From Holophagaceae bacterium (lineage in GTDB: Bacteria > Acidobacteriota > Holophagae > Holophagales > Holophagaceae), in contig JADJVL010000019.1 of assembly GCA_016710635.1 (NCBI GenBank), positions 1 to 64,000 on the forward strand: a DNA stretch of 64,000 bases. The letters run 5' to 3'. The translations under genes were made by a program, and so were the position numbers. Numbering within the stretch: position 1 is the stretch's first letter; every line of letters starts with the position of its first letter. The notes beneath the pieces are model-generated. The model searched no databases, was not told where the DNA came from, and saw only the letters and a program-made list of their open reading frames with translations. Positions 27,584-35,673 of the stretch are shown here, piece by piece.

Positions 27584-28420
27584 CTATCTGGGCTGGGCGT
27601 TCCAGCCCTGGATGCGCTGGAAGCTGTCCATGTCCACGAGCCCTTCGTGGAGGTGGTCGTTCCACCGCACGAGGCAGGAGACCGTGGCGGCCCCCTCCTT
27701 CGGTTCCTCTGCCACCATCTTGAGGCCGCCGCGCTTCACGGCCTCCATGCGGCCGCCGTCCTCGAACAGGACGAGGGCATAGCCCGGTGCGAACCCGGCC
27801 GTCCAGTTGCCGTGCCGGAAGAGGTCCGGCTTCAGGAAGAGCCGCCAATTCTTCGGCGTCGCCGGGATGGTGCGGAACCGGGCCGGGGCGCCGTCGGCGG
27901 AGGCTTCGTCCTTGAGGGCGAGGGCCGCCAGTTCTTCCAGCTCCCGCACCACGAGGGGCTCCGGCGGCAGGGTGGCCATGGCCTTGAGCTGGGGCAGGAG
28001 GCGGATGCGGCCCAGCCAGCCTGGGAACTGTAGGTAGGCGTAGACGAAGGGAATCAGGGGCGCGATCCAGTCCAGGGCGTAGCCGAGCTGGGGATAGTCC
28101 TCGAAGGTGGGGATGTCCACGCGCCAGAACTCCCGGTAGGCGAGGAAGGCCAGGAGCAGGATGTTGATGGGGTAGGCCAGGATGCTGAGGCGGAGGGCGG
28201 CGGCGTTGCGGCGCGGCAGCGCCTGCTTCAGCAGCCAGGGGCCGAGGAGGAGGAAGCCGATGAGGCCCGGCAGCCACCAGTCCGTGTCCGCCCGGCGGTA
28301 GGCCCAGGAGGCGCCGGTCGCGAAGAGCAGCACGATGAGCCCGGCCACCGGCGCCTGGGCGGTCTCGTGGCGCAGCCGGAGATGCTCCGCAGCTTTCTTC
28401 ACGTCTTCGAAGGAGGCCAT
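27584..28420 (-). CDS. Membrane protein of unknown function
   Basis: A 278-residue protein whose first half has four likely membrane segments (APVAGLIVLLFATGASWAY, WLPGLIGFLLLGPWLL, LRLSILAYPINILLLAFLAY, LDWIAPLIPFVYAYLQF). The second half is a soluble domain of about 140 residues (ATPKNWRLFLKPDLFRHGNWTAGFAPGYALVLFEDGGRMEAV). No known family is recognised. It precedes the small acidic protein gene and follows the cNMP/FHA gene, all on the minus strand, so a short operon is likely. Confidence 0.65.
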   Translation of the reverse strand: MASFEDVKKAAEHLRLRHETAQAPVAGLIVLLFATGASWAYRRADTDWWLPGLIGFLLLGPWLLKQALPRRNAAALRLSILAYPINILLLAFLAYREFWRVDIPTFEDYPQLGYALDWIAPLIPFVYAYLQFPGWLGRIRLLPQLKAMATLPPEPLVVRELEELAALALKDEASADGAPARFRTIPATPKNWRLFLKPDLFRHGNWTAGFAPGYALVLFEDGGRMEAVKRGGLKMVAEEPKEGAATVSCLVRWNDHLHEGLVDMDSFQRIQGWNAQPR

Positions 28421-28453
28421 GGGCGAATCCTATCCCGGGAAGCGGACGGCGGC

Positions 28454-29209
28454 TCAGCCTTTCTCGAAGAAGAGCACCACCATGCCGAAGCCGACCCGGT
28501 CGCCGTTGTGCAGTTCCCGCGCGTCCCCCGGAGCGAGGCGCTCGCCCTTCACGTAGGTGCCGTTGGCCACCCCCTGCTCCTCGATGATGAAGTAGCGGCC
28601 GTGCTCGCAAAGGATGCGGGCGTGGCGTCGCGAGACGCTGAGGTTGGGGTCCTCTTCCGTGAGGTCGATGTCGGGGTGGATCCCCGTATTGGGATCGAAG
28701 CGGCCCACCAGGGCCCCGTGGGCCTGGATGGCGAATTTCTTGCCGGAAATGACGGACACGATGCTGGGCTGGGCCGGCGGCGCGGCGGCCTTGGCCTTGG
28801 CAGCGGTGGCGGTGGCAGGCGCGGCGGCGATGTTGCCCTCGCCCTTTTCCACCTTGATGCCCAGCTCCCGGTTCCGCTGGGCCAGGCGCTGCATCATCTT
28901 CACGGAGACTTCCGGGTTCTGCCGGATCATCCGCAGGAAGGTGCCCCGGTTGATGGCGATGAGCTCGCTGTCCTCCAGGGCCACGGCGGTGGCGGGACGG
29001 GCGATGGCCTCCAGCAGGCTGCCCTCCCCGAAGAAATCGCCCTTGCTCAGTTCCTCGACCCAGTCGCCCTTGGCCTCGTCGCCCACGTAGATGCGCACCT
29101 TCCCCGAAAGGATGACGTACATCTGCTGAGCCATCTCGCCCTTGCGATAGACGATCTCCCCTTCCTTGAAGCGGAGCTTGCTCTGGTCAATGAAGGAGGA
29201 ATCAGCCAT
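28454..29209 (-). CDS. Cyclic nucleotide-binding domain plus FHA domain protein
   Basis: A 251-residue two-domain protein. Residues about 8-115 form a cNMP-binding fold (FKEGEIVYRKGEMAQQMYVILSGKVRIY, GDFFGEGSLLEAIARPATAVALEDSELIAI). After an alanine-rich linker, residues about 155-248 form an FHA domain (VGRFDPNTGIHPDIDLT, SVSRRHARI, VANGTYVKGERL). It has no helix-turn-helix, so it should not bind DNA itself. It likely couples a nucleotide or other ligand signal to phosphothreonine recognition. The ATG at 29209 is preferred to an in-frame TTG two codons earlier because AGG sits seven bases upstream. Confidence 0.87.
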   Translation of the reverse strand: MADSSFIDQSKLRFKEGEIVYRKGEMAQQMYVILSGKVRIYVGDEAKGDWVEELSKGDFFGEGSLLEAIARPATAVALEDSELIAINRGTFLRMIRQNPEVSVKMMQRLAQRNRELGIKVEKGEGNIAAAPATATAAKAKAAAPPAQPSIVSVISGKKFAIQAHGALVGRFDPNTGIHPDIDLTEEDPNLSVSRRHARILCEHGRYFIIEEQGVANGTYVKGERLAPGDARELHNGDRVGFGMVVLFFEKG

Positions 29210-29296
29210 GGGCAACCTGGGGTGTTCCTACCATACCGGAGCCTGCGGCTCCGGGGAATGACCCATTGGAAATCTCCGGCCCACGGAGGCCTGGCC

Positions 29297-29815
29297 TCAT
29301 CCGATCGCCCGGAAGGCATGGTCCAGCAGGCCCTGCAGCCGATCGGCCTCGGCGGCGCTGAAGCCGTCCAGATGGGGGCAGTCCAGGTCCAGCACCGCGA
29401 TGAGGCGCCCGCCGCGGTCCTTCACCGGCAGCACGAGTTCGCTGCGGGTGGCATCGTCGCAGGCGATGTGCCCCGGAAAGGCGTGCACGTCCGGCACCAG
29501 CTGCCGGGCCTCCTCCCGGGCGCAGGCCCCGCAGACGCCCCGTTCGAAGGGGATGCGCAGGCAGCCCATGCCGCCCTGGTAGGGGCCCACCGCCAGGACG
29601 CGCGCCTCGACCCGGCGGTAGAAGCCGCACCAGTTGGCCTGCGGCAGGGTCTGCCAGAGGAGGCAGGCGAGGGTGGCTTCGACGGCCACCTCGTCCGTCT
29701 CGTCCCGGACGGCTTCGAGGAGCTGGGGCATGGCCTCGTCCAGCCGCGCCAGGCGTTCGGATTCAGGCAGCAGGGTGCCGCGGGCCAGGGTGGGGAGCAG
29801 GATGCCTTCGGACAT
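29297..29815 (-). CDS. msrC: Free methionine-(R)-sulfoxide reductase (GAF domain)
   Basis: A 172-residue GAF-fold protein of the fRMsr type, which reduces free Met-R-sulfoxide. Conserved features are ANWCGFYR, GMGCLRIPFERGVCGACAREE with the resolving and structural cysteines, and HIACDDATRSELVLPV with the catalytic cysteine. Length and motif order match the family. The divergent lpxK start is about 55 bases away. Confidence 0.88.
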   Translation of the reverse strand: MSEGILLPTLARGTLLPESERLARLDEAMPQLLEAVRDETDEVAVEATLACLLWQTLPQANWCGFYRRVEARVLAVGPYQGGMGCLRIPFERGVCGACAREEARQLVPDVHAFPGHIACDDATRSELVLPVKDRGGRLIAVLDLDCPHLDGFSAAEADRLQGLLDHAFRAIG

Positions 29816-29870
29816 GCCTCCAGCTTAGCCGCCAGCCCGGCCCCCAGCGGGCAGGTGCTAGCGTGGAGGC

Positions 29871-30929
29871 ATGTCCTTCCTCCGCAGACTCGCCGCGCCC
29901 CTCGGCCCGCTCTACGCGGCGGCGGTGAAGTCCCGGAACCTGGCCTTCGACCGGCATCCCGAGCGGGCGGCCCGGGTGGAGGCGCCGGTGGTCTCCCTGG
30001 GGAACCTCAGCACCGGCGGCACCGGCAAGACGCCTCTGGCCCTCTATCTGGCCCAGCGCCTTCAGGCCGAGGGCTGGGCGAACGCCATCGTGAGCCGGGG
30101 CTACGGCGGCCGCCGCGCGCTGGATCCCATGGAGGTCGCCCCGGACTCGAAGGTCCGGGAGGTGGGGGACGAACCCCTGATGATGGCCCAGCGCCTGGGG
30201 GCGGGCCGGGTGGTGGTGGCCCGCCGCCGGCATGCGGGCGCCTTGCGGGCCCTGGCCCTCGAGCCGAAGCCGGCGCTGCTGCTCCTCGACGACGGCTTCC
30301 AGCATCGCGGCCTGCACCGGGACGTGGACCTGCTGCTGCTGGATGGGGTGCGGCGCTGGGGGGAAGGGCGGATGCTGCCTTCGGGAGACCTTCGCGAGTC
30401 CATGGAAGGCGCCCGGCGCGCCCACGCCCTGGTGGTCACCCGCGGCGCCCGGGCGCCGAAGGACGAGGTGGAAGCCTGGTGGGGCCGCTACGGCTCCGGA
30501 GGCCCGCTGTTCTTCGTGGATTTCCGCATCGGCGCCCTGCGGTTGTGGAACGGCGAAGGCCACATCGTCCTGCCCGCCCAGGGCTTCGACCCCTTCCTGG
30601 CCTTCTGCGGCCTGGGCCATCCCGAATCCTTCTACGCGGACCTCATCGTGGCGGGCCTCGGCTGGGTGGACACCCTCAGCTTCCCCGACCACGCCGCCCT
30701 GACGCCCCGCCGGCTCATGCTGGCCCAGATGAAGGCCGCGCAGGCAGGCGGGCGGGCCCTCGTCTGCACGGAGAAGGACGCCGTGAAGCTCGACCCCGCC
30801 GCCGCGGCCCTCCTGCAGATGCCCCTGTGGATCGCGGAGCAGGAGGTGGTCGGCGGCGAGCCCCTCGCCGCCTTCGTCGCCCAGCAGCTCGCATCCCTTG
30901 CCAGCGGCACCCCCCGCGAAGTACGATGA
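29871..30929 (+). CDS. lpxK: Tetraacyldisaccharide 4'-kinase
   Basis: A 352-residue P-loop kinase that phosphorylates the 4' position of the lipid A disaccharide precursor at the inner membrane. Walker A is GNLSTGGTGKTPLALYLAQ at about residues 44-62. SRGYGGR, VGDEPLMMAQ, LLLDDGFQHRGLHRDVDLLLLD and VCTEKDAVKL are the family blocks. An amphipathic N-terminus (FLRRLAAPLGPLYAAAVKSRN) fits membrane association. Its presence argues for lipid A and so for an outer membrane. It ends 11 bases before tRNA-Gly. Confidence 0.94.
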   Translation: MSFLRRLAAPLGPLYAAAVKSRNLAFDRHPERAARVEAPVVSLGNLSTGGTGKTPLALYLAQRLQAEGWANAIVSRGYGGRRALDPMEVAPDSKVREVGDEPLMMAQRLGAGRVVVARRRHAGALRALALEPKPALLLLDDGFQHRGLHRDVDLLLLDGVRRWGEGRMLPSGDLRESMEGARRAHALVVTRGARAPKDEVEAWWGRYGSGGPLFFVDFRIGALRLWNGEGHIVLPAQGFDPFLAFCGLGHPESFYADLIVAGLGWVDTLSFPDHAALTPRRLMLAQMKAAQAGGRALVCTEKDAVKLDPAAAALLQMPLWIAEQEVVGGEPLAAFVAQQLASLASGTPREVR

Positions 30930-30940
30930 GGCCTGCGTCT

Positions 30941-31015
30941 GCGGGCGTAATTCAGTGGTAGAATGTCAGCTTCCCAAGCTGAACGTCGTGGGTTCGAGTC
31001 CCATCGTCCGCTCCA
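30941..31015 (+). tRNA. tRNA-Gly (anticodon CCC)
   Basis: A complete cloverleaf. The acceptor GCGGGCG pairs with CGTCCGC with one G-U. D arm ATTC/GAAT, anticodon stem TCAGC/GCTGA with loop TTCCCAA (anticodon CCC), variable ACGTC, T arm GTGGG/CCCAT with loop TTCGAGT. Discriminator T is followed by an encoded CCA. Seventy-five bases including CCA. It decodes GGG. A terminator hairpin follows at once, and pieces of its 3' half recur twice downstream. Confidence 0.96.
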
Positions 31016-31045
31016 GTCAAAAGCCCCCGCAAGGGGGCTTTTGAC
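31016..31045 (+). terminator. Intrinsic terminator hairpin after tRNA-Gly (array copy 1)
   Basis: Stem GTCAAAAGCCCCC with loop GCAA and matching arm ending CTTTTGAC. It starts directly after the CCA of the tRNA. The A-rich outer arm and T-run make it a bidirectional terminator. Confidence 0.8.
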
Positions 31046-31221
31046 GTTCTGGGGCGGACGATGGGACTCGAACGGCACAGACGCGCAGGTAGGGCTAGCC
31101 GAAGGACGCGAGAGCGTCCGGAGGCGGTGCGCCGAAGGCGCAAGCCCGTGCGCAGCCAGTGCGCAGCCAGTGCCGCGGCCCGCAGCGCGAAGCGCGAAGG
31201 GGAGTCCCATCGTCCGCTCCA

Positions 31222-31251
31222 GTCAAAAGCCCCCGGCAGGGGGCTTTTGAC
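31222..31251 (+). terminator. Terminator-like hairpin (array copy 2)
   Basis: Same hairpin as after the tRNA, with the loop region changed from GCAA to GGCA-type (stem AAAAGCCCCC/GGGGGCTTTT). It follows a copy of the tRNA 3' end that lacks the rest of the tRNA. Confidence 0.7.
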
Positions 31252-31416
31252 GTTCTGGAGTGGACGACGGGACTCGAACGGCACAGGCGCGCAGGTAGGG
31301 CTAGCCGAAGGACGCGAGAGCGTCCGGAGGCGGTGCGCCAAAGGCGCAAGCCCGTGCGCAGCCAGTGCCGCGGCCCGCAGCGCGAAGCGCGAAGGGGAGT
31401 CCCATCGTCCGCTCCA

Positions 31417-31446
31417 GTCAAAAGCCCCCGGCAGGGGGCTTTTGGC
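31417..31446 (+). terminator. Terminator-like hairpin (array copy 3)
   Basis: Third copy, identical to copy 2 in the core stem and ending CTTTTGGC instead of CTTTTGAC. It closes the array and lies just past the end of the convergent minus-strand gene at 31489, for which it may also act as terminator. Confidence 0.7.
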
Positions 31447-31488
31447 GTTCTGGTACCGGTGCGAAGAAGTGGATTGTACTCGCCGCCC

Positions 31489-32562
31489 TCAGGTCTTCGC
31501 GCCCTTGGTCTCCATCCACTTCTTGGCTTCCCGCCTCAGGACCTCGGCGATGTTTTTGTCGCGCATCATGAGCTTCAGGTCGGAATCGTTGAGCCGCTTG
31601 TAGTGCGTCATGGCGAGGGGCAGGGGCGTGCGGGGATTCATCACGATGGCGCGGGTGATGGGGTACTTCTTCATCCATTCCCGGTTCATGGTGATGATGC
31701 GGAGCACTTCCTCGTTCACGCTGCGCATCTGGGCGATGTGGGCGACTTCGCCCTGGGTGATGCGGGTGTTGCGGATCACGTTCACCTGGATGAGGCGGTT
31801 GCTTTCGCGCATGAGGATGGTGCGCTCCTCCTTGCCACCCTTGATGGCCAGCATGATCTTCTGGTTGGTGCGCAGGCGCATGATCTTCTGGGTGACGGTG
31901 AGGGAGATGTCCTGGCCGTCGAAATCCTGGATGGGCTTGGCGTAGCGCTCCCGCACGACCTCCTCCGGCTCGTCGTCGGGACCCTCCTCCGGCATCGGCA
32001 GGCTGGCCCAGGCGGCATCGAGCCTGCCCGCCTCCACGTCCTCGATGAGGGCGAGGCGCTCCTTCACGCCTTCCTCGTTGCCGATCTTGAGGACGTCGAA
32101 CCGGAACTCGTTGACCTTCCGCTTCATGTTGTAGGGCGCGGAAGGATGCAGCTCGATCTCGTCGAGGATCCGCGGACGCTGGATCCAGAGCACCTGGTTG
32201 TTCAGGGGGATGTCCAGCAGGTCGCCTGGCAGGGACGAGATGCAGGGCTCGAGAATCTCGGCGGTGAGGTCCGGATGCAGCAGGGCCTGCTCAATGAGCG
32301 CGTGCTCCGTGCGGTAGCGCAGGATGAGCGCGAAGGGCGCAGGAGGCCGCACCTCCTGATCCAGCGCGCCCTTGATGAGGGATTCCGGCAGGGAGAGGAA
32401 GCCCTCCACCGCCTGGTCCTTCAGCGGTGAATCCGTGAACCAGGCGTGGGCCTGGGCCTGCATGAGGTCCGCCGGCGGCACCGGGAGCCCGCCACCGAGG
32501 AGGGCGGCGACCATCGGCTCCGGAAGCTGGTTCTGGAGGTAGCGTTCTACGAGCGGATGCAT
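31489..32562 (-). CDS. Conserved hypothetical protein
   Basis: A 357-residue soluble protein. The N-terminal 150 residues are helical and HEAT-like in feel (LVERYLQNQLPEPMVAALLGGGL, EGFLSLPESLIKGAL, EQALLHPDLTAEILEPCIS). The C-terminal half is highly charged and regular (LTVTQKIMRLRTNQKIMLAIKGG, ILMRESNRLIQVNVIRNTRIT, EEVLRIITMNREWMKKYPIT). I recall no functional name for this family. The strong, even conservation-like character of the C-terminal half suggests a real conserved domain. It stands alone between the tRNA array and the RodZ-like gene. Confidence 0.7.
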   Translation of the reverse strand: MHPLVERYLQNQLPEPMVAALLGGGLPVPPADLMQAQAHAWFTDSPLKDQAVEGFLSLPESLIKGALDQEVRPPAPFALILRYRTEHALIEQALLHPDLTAEILEPCISSLPGDLLDIPLNNQVLWIQRPRILDEIELHPSAPYNMKRKVNEFRFDVLKIGNEEGVKERLALIEDVEAGRLDAAWASLPMPEEGPDDEPEEVVRERYAKPIQDFDGQDISLTVTQKIMRLRTNQKIMLAIKGGKEERTILMRESNRLIQVNVIRNTRITQGEVAHIAQMRSVNEEVLRIITMNREWMKKYPITRAIVMNPRTPLPLAMTHYKRLNDSDLKLMMRDKNIAEVLRREAKKWMETKGAKT

Positions 32563-32649
32563 GGCTAGAGTCTAGCCTTCAGGCCGCCGCCTTCGGTACT
32601 TTCCGCAAGCGGGCGCCGGGAAGGATCTTTCGCCTCCCGGGGCTCCGGG

Positions 32650-33453
32650 TCATTCCTTCTCGTCGGGGGCCTTCCCGCTGGTCTCGGGGACCGTGGCGGT
32701 CTCCAGAACCGGGGGGGTGGCCCGCAGCCACTGCCCATCGGCGCTGAAGCGGCCGGTCCAGGGTTCGCCGACGCTTTGGCCGTGGCGGATGCGGCGGCCG
32801 CCGACCTCCACCGTCGCGACGCCAGCGTTGTCCAGGCTCAGGGTGAAAGGGCCCTTGATGCGGAGCAGCCAGGGCTCGGAGACCCGCAATTCCCGGCTGC
32901 GGTCGAAGCCCTCGCCCACCAGATGCGCGGTGCACGCATCCAGGACCCGGATGCCGACGAGGGTTCCTTCTTCGGTGCGAGGGGCTTCCGGCAGCACTTC
33001 CCCCAGGACCGGAAAGGCCTGGGGCACACCGGAGGTCGCCATGGCCTGGGCCGGCGCGGGGGTGGCTTCGGTCCGGCCCGGGGGCAGCGCCCCCTGGCGG
33101 AGGTTGCGCCCCGGGATCACCAGCCAGGCGAGCAGGCCGGCACAGCCCACGGTGAGCGCCGCCATCACGATGCGTTCGATGCGGTCGTCCGCCGGATCGA
33201 TGGCGTCCCCGTCGAGGCCACCGGGCAGCCGGTCGAAAGCCTCCCGGCACGCGTCCAGATCAATCTCCAGCCGGCGGGCCATCTGGCGGGCCAGGGGCCG
33301 GGCCTGGCCGGAGGGCAGCGTGTCCCAGCCGTCCCCTTCGAGCTGGAGCAGGACAAGGGAGGAAAGGTTCAGCTCCTTGGCGAGGATCTCGACGCTCAGC
33401 CCCTTGGCCGCCCGGGCCCGGCGCAGCAGCTCCCCCAGTCCCACCGGCTCCAT
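32650..33453 (-). CDS. RodZ-like helix-turn-helix membrane protein
   Basis: A 267-residue protein with an N-terminal HTH of the RodZ type (LGELLRRARAAKGLSVEILAKELNLSSLVLLQLEGDGWDTLPSG), one transmembrane span at about residues 94-114 (IVMAALTVGCAGLLAWLVIP), a proline-rich linker, and a periplasmic beta domain (ELRVSEPWLLRIKGPFTLSLDNAGVATVEVGGRRIRHGQ) like the DUF4115 domain. RodZ links MreB to the elongation machinery, but no mre genes are nearby, so a shape role is inference. It is followed on the minus strand by the 31489-32562 gene and preceded by the MoxR ATPase with a seven-base gap. Confidence 0.8.
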   Translation of the reverse strand: MEPVGLGELLRRARAAKGLSVEILAKELNLSSLVLLQLEGDGWDTLPSGQARPLARQMARRLEIDLDACREAFDRLPGGLDGDAIDPADDRIERIVMAALTVGCAGLLAWLVIPGRNLRQGALPPGRTEATPAPAQAMATSGVPQAFPVLGEVLPEAPRTEEGTLVGIRVLDACTAHLVGEGFDRSRELRVSEPWLLRIKGPFTLSLDNAGVATVEVGGRRIRHGQSVGEPWTGRFSADGQWLRATPPVLETATVPETSGKAPDEKE

Positions 33454-33460
33454 CGCGGCC

Positions 33461-34432
33461 TCAGGGCTTCCAGCCGACGGGGATCTCCTGCACGACGCGC
33501 TGGAGGTGCTCCCGCCGGTCGCTGCGGCTCAGCCGGCGGTCGTCGAGGGTGCCCCGGTGGGCCATGGCGTCGGTGAAGCAGCCTTGCAGATCGTCCGGGG
33601 TGAGGAAGTCCCGGCCTTCGAGCCAGGCTTCCGCCTGGGCCAGGGCGATCCAATGCTGGGCGGCCCGGGTCGAGCAGAAGCCGCCGTCGTCCCGCACCCG
33701 CGCCACCATCCTGGCGGCGTAGTCGAGGACCGCTTCCGAAAGCTTCACGGCGAGCACGTCCGCCCTGGCGAGGCGCCAGGCGGTGAGATCCAGCACCGGC
33801 TCGATGTCATCGAGCCGCTTGGCTCCCGCCCGCCCGGTGAGCACCAGCCGTTCGGCCTCCCGGTCGGGATAGCCGAGGTGCAGCACGCAGGCGAACCGGT
33901 CCAGCTGGCTTTCGGGAAGGGGGAAAGTGCCCGCGTGGTCCAGGGGGTTCTGGGTGGCGACCACGAAAAAGGGATCCGGCAGGGGATGGGTCTCCCGCTC
34001 AAGGCTGACCTGGCCTTCCACCATGACTTCCAGGAGGGCGCTCTGGGTCTTCGGCCCGATGCGGTTCAGCTCGTCCATCAGCAGCACGTTGGTGAAAACG
34101 GGTCCCGGGTGGAAGCGGAAGGTCTTGGCCTCCGAATCCCAGAGCTGCACGCCCAGCAGGTCCGAAGGCAGCAGATCGTTGGTGCCCTGCACTCGCTGGA
34201 AGCCTCCACCCAGCAGCTTCGACAGGCCCCGCGCCAGGGTGGTCTTCCCGACCCCGGGCAGGTCCTCCAGAAGGAGGTGTCCCCCGGAAAGGAGCGTTGC
34301 GAGGGCCCTGCGGACCTGGGGATCCTTGCCCACCACGACCTTCTGGAGGGCGTCGAGCCCCAGCCTCGCCTGGGCGCGCAGGTAGGCCGTGCGTTCCGGG
34401 CTGCTCAGGGCGAGGTTGGAGGGCGCCGTCAT
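33461..34432 (-). CDS. MoxR-family AAA+ ATPase
   Basis: A 323-residue MoxR ATPase. Walker A is GHLLLEDLPGVGKTTLARGLSK at about residues 51-72. GTNDLLPSDLLG, Walker B NVLLMDELNRIGPKTQSALLEVMVEGQV, sensor 1 FFVVATQNPLDHAGTFPLPESQLDRFA and the C-terminal lid (GASTRAAQ-like CSTRAAQHWI) are all present. Partners normally include VWA-domain proteins, and none is seen here. Its ATG overlaps the stop of the NtrC-like regulator (ATGA), so the two are coupled. Confidence 0.9.
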   Translation of the reverse strand: MTAPSNLALSSPERTAYLRAQARLGLDALQKVVVGKDPQVRRALATLLSGGHLLLEDLPGVGKTTLARGLSKLLGGGFQRVQGTNDLLPSDLLGVQLWDSEAKTFRFHPGPVFTNVLLMDELNRIGPKTQSALLEVMVEGQVSLERETHPLPDPFFVVATQNPLDHAGTFPLPESQLDRFACVLHLGYPDREAERLVLTGRAGAKRLDDIEPVLDLTAWRLARADVLAVKLSEAVLDYAARMVARVRDDGGFCSTRAAQHWIALAQAEAWLEGRDFLTPDDLQGCFTDAMAHRGTLDDRRLSRSDRREHLQRVVQEIPVGWKP

Positions 34433-35661
34433 GGATCTCTATCCTCCAGGGAAATGCCATGCTCCCGCAAGCGCGACGCGAGGACCCGCACGGACAGCCC
34501 AAGGGCGGCGGCGGCCCGCGCCACGTCGCCGCCCTGGGCTTCCAGGGTCCGCAGGAGCAGGGCCGGAGTCGCGGCGCGGCCCACGGCGCGCAACATCTCG
34601 TCGAGCTCGCCGGGGGCGGGCCAGGGCAGCTGCAAGGGCGGACCTTCGCTGAAGGCGGGCGGCAGCCGGCGCAGGACGGCGCCTTCCACCAGCTGCAGGG
34701 ACGCGTGGGCGCAGTCCCGGAGGGCCTTGAGGTTGCCGGGCCAGGCCCGGGCCACGAGCTCCCGTTCCACGCTCCGCTCGAGCAGCGGGTCCGGCCGGCC
34801 TTCGCTCCGGGCCTCCGCCCGCAACATGGCGGTGAAGACCGGCACCAGATCTTCGCTGCGCTCCTGGAGGGACGGCAGGCGGAAGACCAGGGCTCCGAAG
34901 CGGGCGGCCAGAGGCGTGGGCAGCCCCTTCTCGGAGGCGGCGGTGGCCATCCAGCGGAGGTCCCGGCCCTCCGTCGCGTCCATCGCCTCGGTCAGCGCCA
35001 TGGCCGCCCCGGGGGCGAGGCCGTCCAGGCCCGTGACGAGCAGGCTACCGCCCTCCAGCAGGCGGAGGAGGCGGACTTCGGGACCCCCAGCCGGGAGCTC
35101 AGCCGCGGGGATCCGGAGGAAGGGGCCCTTGGGCGTGCGCAGGGTGTGCAGCCGGCGGGCGGCCCGGGAGCGCCCGGTGGCGGGCTCGCCGGTGAAGAGG
35201 ACGGGCGCCCCGAGATCCGCCGCGGCGTGGAGGCCTTCCTCCAGGGCGCGCAGGGCGGGGCTGCGCGCGACCCAGGGCTCAGCCGGGTCCGGCGGCGGCG
35301 CGCCCACCAGGGCCCGGAGGCGGTCCAGGAGGGCGAGGAAGACATCGAGATCGAAGGGCTTCGGAAGGAAGTCGTCAGCCCCCAGCCGCATGGCCTCGAC
35401 GATGTCCTTCGGCTCGCCGAAGGCGCTCATCAGCACCACCCGGAGGGCGGGCTGCAGCCGCTTGGCCCGCTGGATCAGCTCCAGGCCGCTGAAGGTGGGC
35501 AGGCGCAGGTCCGTGACCAGCACGTCGAAGCTGGAGGCTTCCAGGGCGCGGATGGCTTCCGCGGGGTCCCCGCAGGCCGTGACCGTCCACGGGCTGTCCG
35601 CCAGGGCCTGCACCAGCAGGCGCCGGAAGCTGTCCTTGTCCTCCACGAGCAGAAGGCGCAT
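34429..35661 (-). CDS. NtrC-like response regulator with degenerate AAA+ domain
   Basis: About 410 residues. The receiver domain (about 1-115) has the acidic pair ED, phosphoacceptor Asp51 in VLVTDLRLP and Lys101 in FLPKPFD. The central domain resembles sigma-54 activators, but Walker A reads GEPATGRS, which lacks the lysine. The loop that carries GAFTGA is missing: the text goes from AAELPAG straight to LLEGGSLLVTGLDGL. The C-terminal Fis-like HTH remains (LRTLEAQGGDVARAAAALGLSVRVLASRLREHG). It should be phosphorylatable and may bind DNA but is unlikely to activate sigma-54 polymerase. The start is ATG at 35661; a GTG immediately before is possible. It is coupled to the MoxR gene. Confidence 0.83.
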   Translation of the reverse strand: MRLLLVEDKDSFRRLLVQALADSPWTVTACGDPAEAIRALEASSFDVLVTDLRLPTFSGLELIQRAKRLQPALRVVLMSAFGEPKDIVEAMRLGADDFLPKPFDLDVFLALLDRLRALVGAPPPDPAEPWVARSPALRALEEGLHAAADLGAPVLFTGEPATGRSRAARRLHTLRTPKGPFLRIPAAELPAGGPEVRLLRLLEGGSLLVTGLDGLAPGAAMALTEAMDATEGRDLRWMATAASEKGLPTPLAARFGALVFRLPSLQERSEDLVPVFTAMLRAEARSEGRPDPLLERSVERELVARAWPGNLKALRDCAHASLQLVEGAVLRRLPPAFSEGPPLQLPWPAPGELDEMLRAVGRAATPALLLRTLEAQGGDVARAAAALGLSVRVLASRLREHGISLEDRDP

Positions 35662-35673
35662 CACTCCAACCTA

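Larger units (their letters stand above)
30996..31460 (+). repeat. Tandem array built from tRNA-Gly 3' end, terminator hairpin and a structured module
   Basis: A block made of the tRNA 3' end (GAGTCCCATCGTCCGCTCCA), a terminator-like hairpin and CGTTCTGG occurs three times, starting at 30996, 31202 and 31397. Between blocks, right after the hairpin, lies an inverted copy of the tRNA end (31051-31073 and 31257-31279). A module of about 120-130 bases follows, with perfect hairpins GGACGC-GAGA-GCGTCC and TGCGCC-GAA-GGCGCA. The two modules differ by one 11-base duplication (GCGCAGCCAGT) in the first and by scattered point changes, including loop GAA to AAA. Each module is thus bracketed by inverted tRNA ends. 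Open frames across this area are artefacts of its composition. Confidence 0.85.

Noticed and set aside
30996..31460. CRISPR array
   Set aside because: Only three units of about 200 bases, made of tRNA ends and terminators; no short spacers and no cas genes.
31061..32430. Open frames across the tRNA-derived repeat array
   Set aside because: They translate the repeats and tRNA fragments into Arg- and Ala-rich text and differ only by the repeat period, so they are not genes.
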